Assembly (NCBI GenBank): GCA_033439765.1
Contig: JAULSN010000003.1
Location: 2,852,001 to 2,916,000, forward strand
Reading direction: 5' to 3'
Length of the DNA stretch: 64,000 bases
DNA from: Lasiosphaeria ovina
Lineage: Eukaryota > Ascomycota > Sordariomycetes > Sordariales > Lasiosphaeriaceae
In this document: piece by piece, positions 45,303 through 56,421 of the stretch
Layout: each line of letters opens with the position of its first letter
Numbering within the stretch: position 1 is the first letter of the stretch
Notes under the pieces: model-generated
Seen by the model: the letters and a program-made list of their open reading frames with translations, nothing else
The model's database searches: none
What the model was told of the DNA's origin: nothing
Translations under genes and position numbers: made by a program

Positions 45303-46277
45303 TCACGCCCAACTTCTTTGAGATTCGTCAACCAAATAGTTGTGACCTTCATCCACGACGCCATCGACTGAAGCGGGAAACAAGTTGACAGCTGATGAAT
45401 GGTCCGTAATGTGCTGTTGTTGGTCGAAAAGCGGAGGGATCTGAGAGAACGGAGGGAATACCTCATCAAAAGGGGTAAACGAGAGCATCTCCTGTTGCTG
45501 TGTTAAACCCACCGCAGGATTGGCAATAAGTGGACCTATGCCATCTATAACCAGCGGGGGTGGTCCAGTCGGCGCAGGAGGTTTTCTGGCCGACTCGACG
45601 CCTGCTTCGATGGTGCCCATCTTCTCCACATCTTGCTGCACGGCGAAGGCGTGCACAGTTTCCAGCAACGATACGGAGAAGTCCGTGAGCTGTTGATACT
45701 GCTGGGGGGCGAAGCCTGAGGCTGATACCAGCTTTTGCACTTCTCCCGCCTGGATAAAAGACTGGAAAACGTGCCAAATGCGCTCGCGAAACTCGGACCC
45801 AGCATACGGCGAAGGCGGCCGGGGCAGCTCAGGGAAGAGAATCTCCCAGATTCTATACCAGCGGCGCTCCATGGGAGTCCCTGGCCCGGGGGCTTCCTGG
45901 TCGTCTTGAATATCGTCCCACTGGCCCGGGGTAATGCCGCCGACGAAGGGGATTTTTCGCTTGAGACACGTCCTCTGCCGACTGTGTTCTTGCCACTCCC
46001 GCACCTTTTCGTCCCCGCTGAACAACAGGCCGCATTTGACACAGCGCGTCGGGACAGAAGGGTGCTTGCGTCGAAAGTGCTGCCAGATGTCAGGAGTTCG
46101 CGTGAACTCGAATTTCAGGCAAGAAGCATGCTCGGTCGGGTCTTGCTTCGCAAAATGGCAAGCAAATGGCGGTTCCTGGTTGGCTTTTCCCTGATCGCCG
46201 CCCTGCCGCTTCCGTGGTCTTTGGTTATCAATGTCTTTGCTGCCGCCCCGCTTGTTGGTGTTCCTCGTCCCGATCAT
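45303..46277 (-). CDS. C2H2-like zinc-finger protein, paralogue B
   Basis: Intronless minus-strand gene, 324 residues from the ATG at 46277. A basic, nuclear-localisation-like N-terminus (DNQRPRKRQGGDQGK) precedes PFACHFAKQDPTEHASCLK, then TPDIWQHFRRKHPSVPTRCVKCGLLF and EWQEHSRQRTC: the same two-finger layout as the neighbour at 44342. The shared WYRIWEILFPELPRPP element confirms a common origin. The C-terminal 150 residues are Gln/Pro-rich with FTPFDEVFPPFSQIPPLF, which looks like an activation-type region. Likely nuclear; targets unknown. Confidence 0.82.
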   Translation of the reverse strand: MIGTRNTNKRGGSKDIDNQRPRKRQGGDQGKANQEPPFACHFAKQDPTEHASCLKFEFTRTPDIWQHFRRKHPSVPTRCVKCGLLFSGDEKVREWQEHSRQRTCLKRKIPFVGGITPGQWDDIQDDQEAPGPGTPMERRWYRIWEILFPELPRPPSPYAGSEFRERIWHVFQSFIQAGEVQKLVSASGFAPQQYQQLTDFSVSLLETVHAFAVQQDVEKMGTIEAGVESARKPPAPTGPPPLVIDGIGPLIANPAVGLTQQQEMLSFTPFDEVFPPFSQIPPLFDQQQHITDHSSAVNLFPASVDGVVDEGHNYLVDESQRSWA

Positions 46278-48829
46278 TTAGGCGAGCAGCCCAGAGACGA
46301 TCTGGGGACTGCCAGGCGTGAGCCCGCCTGGTTCGATTGCCCTCTCTTATATTGTTTGTCGCTTTTTGCGCCTCCCGGTATGGCACCGCGGGCAATCAGG
46401 AGATCGATTGGCTGCCACGCCTTGCTAGTGCGCCGAACACCACGGAGCTAAGTGGCCTTGCGGGTCGTGGTCGGCTTGCTTGCGCACTGTGTCAGGCTCC
46501 GAGTTCCAGCGCACTGCCATAGGTTTCGTGGGTAGGTCGTAGGGGGCGAGGGGATATGTGAGAGCGCGCGGCAACCCTCCGGCACATCGCGGGTAAGTGA
46601 GGGAGGCCACAATGTATCCATGACTGAGTCTGAGAAGGAGGTCGAAGACTTTTAGTTAGGCAGGTAGGTATCTGTATGTAAGGCGAACTGCAGTAGTCGG
46701 TCTGCCACTTGTCCGCCGCGCCGAGAACGCAGGTCAGCATTCGTCGAGTCGCGCCAGAGGGCTCCATTTTCTTTGCAGCTCGTGCTCCCGACTCTGCCCA
46801 AGTCTGCCATCTGATTGGCCCGATCCCCCCAAAAAAACCACATCCATCGAAATCGAGTCGATTGAACTCCATGCCTTCCTGATCAGGAAGTCACCCTGCC
46901 TACACACTAGGGTTAGGGTTTGGTCCAGTATGATCAATCAAGGTACTGATAATCGATATCCAGTCGGGATTTTATTAGATAAGACATGGGGTGTTGCGGC
47001 GGCCAAAGCGAAGCCGTCTCAGAAGCTAAATAGTGCACAGAGCAGTCGAATGAGGGTATTCGCAGTGTGTAATGGTTGTTGCGAAGAATAACAGCCTTCG
47101 TGTGCCCCGTCGGCGAGCTGTATTGACCCTGGGGAAAAGGCGGTCTAGCAGTAATTAAGGTGGCGTTTCTGACATGCCGCTTCCCTAACGCTTGCATGTT
47201 ATCACAGAGTCCTCAAGATTGCGCAAGTCACAGGTTAATACAGAGACTCGTATTTTGTTGGCACCCGCCACAACACCATCAATTCGCAGTGTGCCAAACG
47301 AACCACCCGACTGTCTAATTCATCACTGTCATCCAATTCTCTTCTTGCTCGCTCCTCCCCTCCCATGTCCTATTTCTTCAAGTTTTCTTACTGATTCCCT
47401 TTCGAGGTGTCAGTACCACCCTGGAATTCCGAAGCTGTCGTACGTCCGTGGTCGCCATGTTGGATAATACTGGCCACATTCGGGGCAGTTGGATAAGTCT
47501 TTGATGCAAGCAGGGAGTGGTTAATGGGAGGACTCGTGTCCCGCAGCCAGGCATCGAGCCGCCGGGCGTCCCCATCAGATGCAGTGCTTCATCCCACGAA
47601 CCCAAATTGATTAGTTTATGACTGCCCTGTTTTTCGGTATGTGGCCTTGGGCATGGCAGCTCAGAGAGGGTTTGGCTTACCCCCCACCAGTGATCGTGGC
47701 TGATGAGCCCGAAGCGGCGCGATTCATGATGAGCTGGAACGGTCTGGAAGAAGGATAGAGGCGAGTGATAAGACTAGCAGATGGGTAAGGGGTTCAAGTT
47801 ACCAAAGTGCACCTGTAAACTATCAGATGGTTGGGAGGTCGTGTGTCCCCGTGTAATTATATCTGTGCCTGAATCGGGATGGATCTCAGGAACATGGACG
47901 TTAGGGGCCCAAGATGACTTAAATTGAGCATATAACTGTTCTCTAGTCTTCTTCGATCAGTACCTTACGCACTTGTGTGCCCAATCACCTCGTATCTCTT
48001 CTAGGAACAATTATGTATGGTGGGAAACCTCGCATCTCCGGATACACATCAGCGTGATGATCCAGGGATACACAAGATCAGACTTTGATGGATGCATAGA
48101 CAATCATCTACCGACGATTAGGACAACATGTGAGATATTTGGGCGGAGATCCCTGTTGATGTCGTAGTTCTCACGACATGAGCTTTTCCTGAATAATTAG
48201 ATTCGGACACTATGAACCCCAAGTTCCAGGGCGTTCGGCTACATAATGCCAACTGGAAAAGATCCCCTATTCCAACTTCATCACGCCAAGGCTTAGCGGC
48301 AACCTCAACGTCATAACTTGCGGCGAAACAGGCGTCCGACCCCGGACACCGATCCAATCACCCAAATGGTACGCGCCACCGGTATATGCCGCTGGCCAAG
48401 CGTGGCTGTCGTTGTCCAATCAGCTCGTCGGTTGTATTGGGGGCCGTCTCGCAAGCACACAGATGTGTAGTGTGGCGTTGCCCGCTGCACACAGATGTGT
48501 GGTGTGGCGTTGCTAGCCGCACACATTTGTGTGAGCCGGACCGAGAATGCAATTTGATTTGCTGCTACCAAGCCACTGAAAATATGATCGATCAGGCCAT
48601 TCCATGTATTCAAACCATCTCTCGCTTTCTCTCCTAATTAATCTTCCCTTCCACGCTCACCGCTGCTCTGCCCCTGACACCCGACATCGGCATCAGGCCT
48701 TGTGACTTATGGTCATTTACGGACTTGCTGAAGCAAATTTGCACTGCACGTAGCTTGAGGCCCGCGCTGCGTGCAGTGTCACAGCGACTTCTGATGGCTG
48801 CTGCTTGTCGGACGCCTGGCCGAGTTTGG
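46278..48829. other. long intergenic region
   Basis: About 2.5 kb without a supported gene. It contains a short GGGTTAGGGTT tract (near 46910, too short for a telomere) and the CACACAGATGTGTG tandem repeat listed separately. Confidence 0.5.
48455..48533. repeat. 32-bp tandem repeat with palindromic core
   Basis: Units at 48455-48486, 48487-48518 and a partial third at 48519-48533. Each starts GCACACAGATGTGT or a variant, which is nearly palindromic. Confidence 0.85.
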
Positions 48830-50500
48830 CTAATCCATGTCTTCATCGTCTTCCCTAGCATTAACCACCGCTCCACTTTCCACAAGCACCAGCTCATCAA
48901 CTCTGTCCATGGCATATTCGACGCGCTTCCAAGTCTTCAAGCTCCCGGTGCTCGTATCGAGTTCCCAAACCCGCGCTCGTCGGTGAAATCGCACTCCGCC
49001 ATACGAACAATATGCCCCAAACCCAGTGCCACCTCCATGGCACAGCCAAGGGCCAGGATAGGGGGTTTTGTCGCCATCCTGCCGTGTCTTTTGCGGTGGC
49101 AGCAGGGCGCAAAAGTCATTCACGTGATCGTGCCCGCAGCCTAGCGCTGATATGCCTTCTTTGACCAAAGCATCGTAGAAGTGGGAATTGAAGCTGGGAC
49201 TCTCAGTCGGTTCCCTCCGGTGGCCATTGCGTATGCTGAGATGGCTGTCACCGAACTCGGGAAGAGGGATGTGGAAGAAAGCTAGAGACAGATGAAAGCG
49301 GTTGTCGTTGTTATCATCCTTCTCGCGCGTGCTTCGATACGCTTGGGAGGTCTCCGAGAACCAGTCAATTTGGCTTTGCTTGATAGAGTCATAATCGGGG
49401 TTGCGTATGTTGCTCGGTATTTCACCGTGCGAATCCAGGAAATACAAAGTCGATAACGGGCACTGTGACGGCGCTGCAGCAAGGACCTGAAGGCAGAAGT
49501 TACCTATGCCGTCAACATGCTCTGGACCCGGCTCGCAGAGGCTAAACGGTAGGTTCTGAAGTATTGTCATCTGTTCCGTGCCTGTAACTGGTCAGTAAGA
49601 ACGAATAGCCATCGTTCCCAAGACTTAGTAGAGGAGGGAATACATATATCGAGGAGCACTACCTTATGAAAGAAGTCACTCACATGATAATGCATGGGTG
49701 CCCTCACTATCATGATTGCCAAAGACAGCCGCGAATGGGATTGAACGCTCGATGATGGGAGCAACCACCTTGAAGAGGGCAGATTTGCTGTCGGGGATGT
49801 CGTGGTGCAACTGATCTCCAGTGAGAATCACAAGGTCTGGTTTCTCGACATCCAAGACGCTTGCAATGAAGTCAACCGTAAGTGGGTCAGCCTCGCTCTC
49901 TGGCAGATAATTCCCGTGGGCATCGATAGCATCTTTGCATACCCCGACACCAGTGACCATGTGTGTGTCAGAGATCTGGACAATCTTGAATATGCCATCC
50001 TCCCTGACCCTCAAAGCCGCCCGAGCATGTGGTCTGGGCTTGGCCCTGCCGTGGAGTACGCTAAGTCTTGCAGCCGGTACCTTAGGCTGGCCGTCAAGTC
50101 GGAGCGATGATGGCATGAGAGCCCACTGTGGCCGTGGATCAACGGCATCTATACCGAAGAGAACATCCACCTCTGTCACGGCCTGGTCGACCATGCCAGA
50201 GAACTTGCTTCGTAGCACCCAGATTCCGCCAGGCCGACTCTCCCAAGAATGACCTGAGCTAGGGTTGGGAGGCGGATCGCCGACTTTGATATCCATAACC
50301 ACTAGGTCCCCATCTGCAAGCTCTTCCTCATTCGCTAGCGCTACATACAGCCATGCGCTCTGCTGAGATGTATTTAGGTAGAGGTCTTTCTCTATGCGGT
50401 GCCATATTCGCGGGTCTAGTTCGTACGTGGAGGGAGAAACTGTCGGAGAGAAGACGCATACGGTGAGATCCGTGACAACTGGACGAGAAACAACGGCCAT
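48830..50500 (-). CDS. Dcr2-like calcineurin-type metallophosphatase
   Basis: Minus strand, exons 49684-50500 and 48830-49581, giving 522 residues; the intron ends are GTGAGT and TACAG. The N-terminal 150 residues form a beta-rich domain (WLYVALANEEELADGDLVVM). The metallophosphoesterase core follows with all metal motifs: FKIVQISDTHMVTG (D-x-H), PDLVILTGDQLHHD (GD), FAAVFGNHDSEG (GNHD), LAFFHIPLPEF (the HxP that replaces GH) and ISALGCGHDHVNDF (GHxH). The layout matches yeast Dcr2, a phosphatase that dephosphorylates Ire1 and Sic1 and so affects the unfolded-protein response and the cell cycle. Unlike Dcr2, no clear N-terminal membrane anchor is visible from this start. Confidence 0.88.
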
Positions 50501-52146
50501 TGTATGGAGAGCAGACGATGTCGCTGGTGCCTTTCCTGAGAGGGACAGGACTCGAGCAGATAAGAGATGTCAGATGCTAGTATCGACAGTGAGCAGATAG
50601 AGATTAGGGCATTGAGAAGCGAAACGAGACTAAACAAGGAAGCAAAGCAGCGAAACGGCGAAGCAGAAATCGGTAAACTCTTTGCCAAAGCGGTAAATGG
50701 CACGTACGTGGTCGGGCGAATGTTGGAAGGGGTGGGGTTGAGCCGAAACGCCGCGCCTGCCCACTGCAATGCCGAGGACTCCGCTCCCAGATCAACTTCC
50801 CTAACCCATGCGGGGTTCCTGCCCGACAGCGTCTCAACTTATTTCCGCTGGGCTTCGACGAACACCTCTGCTGGTCCACACACACACACACGTTATGGTG
50901 GCTCCGTCACTAGTCGTTCATAGAGAGCGTGATTGACTTTCCCGCCGCCGTGTAATCCTTTGCAAACGCGCAAGAGCGGGCCAAGCCATCTACAAATTCC
51001 GTCGCATCGTAGGGTAATTAATACTTCGAAGCCCTTGAGCAGCCAGAAACTTTAGCTGCTGTCGGTGGTGCCCGAAGTGCCCTTTCCATACGCCTTGACG
51101 GCCCTATCGTCGGCATTGTGTGAGCTCTGATTGGGACTAGCAGCGGGTGTTGGTCCGTCTGGAAGGCGCAGAGCCGACATGGCGATCGATGCGTTGGGTT
51201 TGCAAAAATCAGAGATACTTTGTGTCGTATCCTTGTGTTGCATCAATCGCTCAACGACGTTGAGAGACACACTGACGCTGTTTCAGTGAGCCCGAGCCCA
51301 GAATGTGGCTACCCTGCCGACCAATTCAAGGGCAGGCACCCACCTCATCCATTGTCTTGAACCACTGGCCGACACAGGTTTCGTGGCCGGAGCTAAGCCC
51401 AAGAAGCATTAGGACCGACTTCGGGGCTTTGTGTTCTGCGTCTTGTTCTGCTTTGCTTCGGTCCTGCAGATGGCCACAGGCGAAAAGACGCGGCAGTAGT
51501 CTTGGCGGGCCAACTCCTGGAAATCCCTTTCGCCGCCAATTCTGCAACAAATTAGCGCGCATCACAAGTATTGTTAGGTAGTTACCCAAATCTCGCCATG
51601 GTAGTTGATGTACTGCTAAGAAACCATCATCCCCTTGTATTAGCTTAACCCCTATACACCTCAAGACTAGTTAGATGAGCGGCCAAGGAGATTTCGATAT
51701 TGCCTGCTGCCGACAGGTACAGCTGGGTCGCTGACGCCACAGTTCTCAGCTTTCTGCCGCATTTTGCTACCTACCAAAGAAGGACGAGTCCGGCAACCCC
51801 CTCAGAGGTAGGCTTCCATCCCCTTTCCTTGGCCAACCCTCTGGCTATGCACGAGACAGGTGGGGCGTCCGCTATCGCAACTTGTAGTTAGGGATGGTAA
51901 GTGCCCAGCAGAGCCCTGTCGCATGGACTAATTCGTGTCGATCTCCGACTCAATGGGGTTCCGACCGACCTGCTGCTCAGCAGCCATCTATTCCGACGAA
52001 GTCAAGCCGATCATTCCAGCTCCGGAGTCAATTTTGTGCGTTTTGCTCGTGTAAAATGGTCCGAATACCCTCGAATCCCTAGGTTGCGACAATAGTGCAA
52101 TAGAACCAACCCCTCAGCACCTGGAAATGGGTCTGCCAGTGTCACC
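50501..52146. other. long intergenic region
   Basis: About 1.6 kb. A CA dinucleotide run lies near 50877-50891. Two minus-strand frames (51664-51326 and 51270-51052) could be exons of one gene (DFCKPNASIAMSALRLPDGP is coding-like), but I find no phase-compatible splice, so no gene is called. Confidence 0.45.
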
Positions 52147-53403
52147 TTGGCCAAAGGAACAGTGGCAATGGCAGGGACAAGTAGCGCGCCTGCTGCAACA
52201 AAGTCAGAGTCAGAGTTAGGTGCGTCGGTGTTAGACTCAGTTCGGGCCCCGCTCCCACGGCCACGGCCACGGCCACGGCCTCGGCAGGCGCAGCCCGCAG
52301 CTCAGACGCAACTGTGTCCGACTACGACTCCGCTGTTGCCACATTCGAGAAGCTCGTCAAGTCGGGCCCTGATGGCGCTCTGCTTGGGATGATCAAGGAC
52401 GGCAAGATCAAGCTGCAGACTGCAGACCCTGTCGTGAGGGCGAACGTCATCGACACGCTCTCATCGCCCACGCCCGCCGCGGCAGCTGTCGTTCTGGAGC
52501 GCCTTCCTCCACAGCTAGCCGCCGCGGTTGGCCACGAGTTGAAAGTGCTGCAGCGCACCGACGCTCTTGCCCCCGTGCGCGGAGCCGTGCCCTACCTGGC
52601 CGACCAACGAATGGCCAGTGTCTCTGTCGCCAATGTCCCGCAGTCCTCGTTTGTGGCCGGCTCCGATGGCCACCTCGAGGCCTCAACGACGACAGCAACC
52701 AGCCCAGGCAGACCGTCATTGATGCCTACAATCTGCTGTCCGAGACTTCCGAGGAATTACTCTCCCAACCCAGCACCTCAAGAGTGGGCGTACCACAAAC
52801 TCGCAGCGGCCAGCCACCCTATCTCTCTGCCTTACCACTAGCCCCTGGATGCTCAGGGGGTCTTCCTCCACTTTTTGAAGATTGAAGATCTGGAGCTCAT
52901 TGACATCTTCCGGTCAAATCATCCACTGCAGATCCGAACAGCAGCTGGGGGCTTCAGGCTACCGAGGCCCTCGAACCTCCGAAGCATAAGGAGCTCCAGG
53001 ACACTGCCGGAACCCGCGTAGTGGACTGCGAGAGACTAAGTCCAATTCAGGACGAATACCGTACCTTGACAAAGTTTGCCTTCTGGCCCAAGGGCTTCTT
53101 TAACATTCCCGAAAGCCAAACCGCTCACCGACAAAGAGTATCAACGAGCTATTGCTTTGCCGGATACCCCTACACTCTGGGGCTACGACTTCAATAATAT
53201 GCTTCAAGAACACTGATGCTTCGAGACAAACTGGTTTGCAGTTTGTGGCGAAGCAGCTCCTGCCCCGGCCCGGCATTTCTTGCGCAGATCTCATCAAAAT
53301 CCTTCAAACCGACTTTGTAGGCCCCGCTGTCCCGGCCGGTGGTCGTGGTCTGTTTAGATACCGCTTTCTCCAGTCCCTCGCTTCTGGACAACACAGAACC
53401 TAG
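52147..53403 (+). pseudogene. N-terminal remnant of a Tc-toxin A-subunit-like gene
   Basis: Several frames in the same direction add up to a decayed toxin-complex (TcA/SpvA-like) N-terminal region. An Ala/Thr-rich start is shifted into another frame near 52240-52310, then comes an ordered block to about 52680, a frameshift there, a stop TAG at 52839-52841, more coding-like sequence in the first frame, then further shifts and a last recognisable block at about 53210-53370. In bacteria and some fungi, intact TcA proteins (above 2,000 residues) form pentameric translocation channels for a toxic enzyme. Here the central channel part is absent and the piece cannot make a functional product. Recognition rests on several short blocks recalled as family-like, so a profile search is decisive. 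Confidence 0.6.
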
Positions 53404-53530
53404 GCCTAATAGGCGTATGGGACTGCTTACCGAGTTTCTCCAGAAAGCTGCATAAGTGCTGTTCGAAGAAGAACGAGAGATCATAAATCTGAACCCGCAG
53501 AAAAGATTGCCGACCCCTTCGAATAAATGC

Positions 53531-54580
53531 CTATTCCTTAATGAACTTTCGTACAAGAAATAGACCCTTCCCGGCCGCCAACATCTTCACCCGCACCAGT
53601 TGTCGCTCATCGAACTCCTTGATGTCGATTTTAAATTTCTTCCCTGCTCCTAACTGCCCTAGGCTCTCGGCAATCTTTGCTACTGTGAAGGTCGTCGTGC
53701 ACCCTTTAACTAGGCGACCAATCTCCGGGAGCTGCTGCTTTGTTACCTAGTCGAAGACGGGTCTATTAGTACGCCTTACTGGGGCATCGTCTGTGTCGTC
53801 ATCTTGGTAGAAGTTGTAGATCAGCCAGATCGCGCCCGGATGGCCATTCTTGCCGATTTCTGCCACAACGCCAAACCCAGTAGCAGTCCAGTGTCCCATC
53901 TTGATAGTATCGTCATAGGTCATAGTTTTTCGTGCTTCTTCCCAATCGCAGGGCCCAGTAAAGGCGTAGAGAGGTCCTAATTGGGCAAAGATAAATCCGT
54001 GACCGTAATCGACGTCACCCGAATCGGTCGAGCGAACCGAATCCTCCCCCGAGCTCCGTTCCTGGCGGCGGCGTTTGCTTGAGCTACCGCCGCCATCTTC
54101 AGGGGGGGTAAACTCAATGGGGACATTGGTATTAATACCCAAAATACTACGATATATGGTGCCTTCGGTATAGTCGTCCGCACCCATATTGGGCGTTAGG
54201 TAAAAAGCGCCGGGGATGAGGCCAAAACAAGTGAATATGCCGTCGAACTTTGCCTCGCCGAGGAGAAAAAATTCATGGTTCCGTATCTCCATCATTGCCA
54301 GCCACTCAGCACGCGATTGCGTATTCCGAAAGTTTGTGCGGCGGAGGGTATCGACGAACTCGCTGGAGGGCACGGTGAACTCGCGGTCGAAGATTCGATC
54401 AATCCATGTATTACACCAGTCCATGAACTCTCTCGCGCGCGCTTTCCAGTTTTTGTGAAGAGTATCATGCTACTCGTCTGTATCGTGGATATATTCATGC
54501 TCTTTGTACCAGTCGTAGAATTCGCGCTCTCGCGGGGTGAGGCTCGCTAGAGCCTCTTCGTCGGAGGGAGGCATTGGCAT
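53531..54580 (-). pseudogene. unknown-family gene, copy 1 (two internal TAG stops)
   Basis: Read on the minus strand from the ATG at 54580, one frame of 350 codons runs to the TAG at 53531. It is interrupted by TAG at 54470-54472 and at 53747-53749. The middle piece is a 225-codon open frame with FTVPSSEFVDTLRRTNFR, FGLIPGAFYLTPNMGADDY, SSGEDSVRSTDSGDVDYG and HWTATGFGVVAEIGKNGHPG. It is clearly paralogous to the plus-strand copy at 59769-60831 over its whole length, including the final VRVKM and FLVRKFI blocks. Function is unknown; no signal peptide or membrane span. It lies, inverted, between the two Tc-toxin-like remnants. Confidence 0.75.
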
Positions 54581-54937
54581 TTTGAGATCCTCGAGTTCTT
54601 TGTGCGAGGCAGAAGTGTAGAGGTAAGAGCCTGAGACGAAAGCCTTAAGAAGAAGAAGAGGAAGAAGAAGATGAGGAGGAGGAGGAGAAGATGGAAAAGG
54701 CCACCTTATTTAACTCCGAGAGTGGTGGCCCGTGCACGGTCATGCGTCGTCAGGCTTTTCGGTGGCAGCTAAGATTGCCCGGTCTAGAAAGTAAAACGTA
54801 ATGAAAAATCAGTTCAGGTGATTAGTGGAACGTTTTTAAATTTAGCGAACACGAAGCGAGGACCCCACCGGCATCGTGGCTGTGGCTTGAAGCTTAGACG
54901 ATAGAAACAGGAAAAAGGAAAGATTTAGCGGAGATCA
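54581..54937. other. intergenic spacer with purine-rich tract
   Basis: About 360 bases upstream of copy 1, including the GAA/GAG tract. No gene. Confidence 0.5.
54648..54690. repeat. purine-rich GAA/GAG microsatellite
   Basis: Run of AAG, GAA and GGA triplets immediately upstream of the minus-strand unknown gene. Confidence 0.85.
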
Positions 54938-56421
54938 ATGAAGCGATGGACGTACAACATGCTCGTAGCTGGGATTAATGCCTTCTTCATCGTCATCAAG
55001 GCGTTTGAGGAAGCGTTCCCGTTCAGTATGCAGACACCGCCATCGCAAGCCGACGAGGCAGAAACCATAATGACCAACCCAATTTTTTCGGGTCCGTGGG
55101 CACTAGGCAGTCCCATGTTTTCTATTATCCCGGACAACCCACAGCTACGGGCGTTGGTGGAGAAGATTGACAACCGCTTATTGAAGATCCTCTATACCCG
55201 AGATATCAACGGCGTGTTCCGTCAGATGCCCCTGTTTGAACAATCTATTGACCCTGCCCTGTTGGTCCAGGCGACTACGCAAGGCGTTTTGCTCAGCAGC
55301 GTTGTTTCAGACCTCAATGCGCCAATGCCCAACCTACGGTTTCACTTTCTGCTGCAGAAGGCTTTGGACATGGGGAATGAGGTAAAATCCCTGGGCCAGG
55401 TCCTGCTTGCAGCTCGTGAGAAGGCTGGTGGAGAGGCATTGTCTAATCTTCACACCCAACACCATGTCTCAACTCAAACTGCCATGATGGAAATGAAGAG
55501 GCTAGCCTTGGGCGATGTAACGAAGGTTGTGGAAACCTTGCAGCAAAGTTGTGAGGGAGTCGCCAGCAGACTGCGCTAATACCTCAGCTTGATTGGCAGT
55601 GAAGTTTCAGAGGCTCCAGAGATTGACCAAGCCTTCATCGAGCTGGACAGCAAGGTCGAGCGACCAACAGCAGAAGGCGGCCTCGCTCTCAGCCCATTCG
55701 AAGCAGAGGAATTCGAGAAGCTGGAGTCGGCACGGGCCGTAAATTTTGTCATACCGGCCATCGAGACAGCATCTGCGGTACTCTACGCCCACCTGACCCA
55801 ACTGCATCTCCCCAGCCGCTTGGGGTAGGTGCTCAAGTCTCCGAAGGCCCCCGAAACTTTGCGAATGCTTCAAGCGCAATGGCGCGCAGGCTAGGATTGG
55901 TCAACGATCAGCTCAACTACGAGGGAAGCATGGCAGGCCGCAGGGGGCAATAAAAGGCAGCAGCAGACAGTGTCAGAAGCTACATCAAAGCTACGGACTT
56001 TGTTGGCTCCAGCGGAGGGCTCATCGCCGTGTTCGATGTCAAGAACGAGTTTGCGATAGCGTGGGCTAAGGCCGTACAAGCGAGCAAGGCGACCGGCTCC
56101 GACCCTACCTCGTCGAGCATCAATCTCCCCAATCTGAACGAACGGCTGCCGGCCTACACGCGCTCTTACAAGCCGGAAGATGTCCTGGCGACCTCGGTAT
56201 GGCTCTTGTCGGATTGGCCTCTGCCCGGTGGCGACGTCAAGTTTGTCACCGGCAAGGACGACAGCTTCTCCGCCGGAAGCACGGCCGGTGGTGTGAGGGG
56301 AATGGAACTGTATCAACTCAACGGTGTCAACAAGCCCCTTGGGAGCTGGGAGCTAGTGATCAGGGGCTCAGGGGCTGGGCAACAAGGGGGGTTGTTTACA
56401 CCCTTGCCTAATATAATCTAG
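54938..56421 (+). pseudogene. C-terminal remnant of a Tc-toxin A-subunit-like gene
   Basis: The frame from 54938 is open for 213 codons to TAA at 55577-55579. It continues in phase to TAG at 55826-55828 and TAG near 55891-55893. It then shifts frame, and the last 130-codon block ends at 56421. The blocks resemble the late channel region and the C-terminal TcB-binding region of toxin-complex A subunits, but large internal segments are missing. Together with the remnant at 52147-53403 it is the other end of the same kind of gene in the same orientation, separated by the inverted unknown gene. Non-functional as it stands. Confidence 0.65.

Noticed and set aside
46900..46925. GGGTTAGGGTT as telomeric repeat
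   Set aside because: Only about two units, internal, with genes on both sides; likewise a single unit near 43740.
51052..51664. Two-exon minus-strand gene
   Set aside because: The frames look partly coding, but no donor and acceptor with compatible phase join them.
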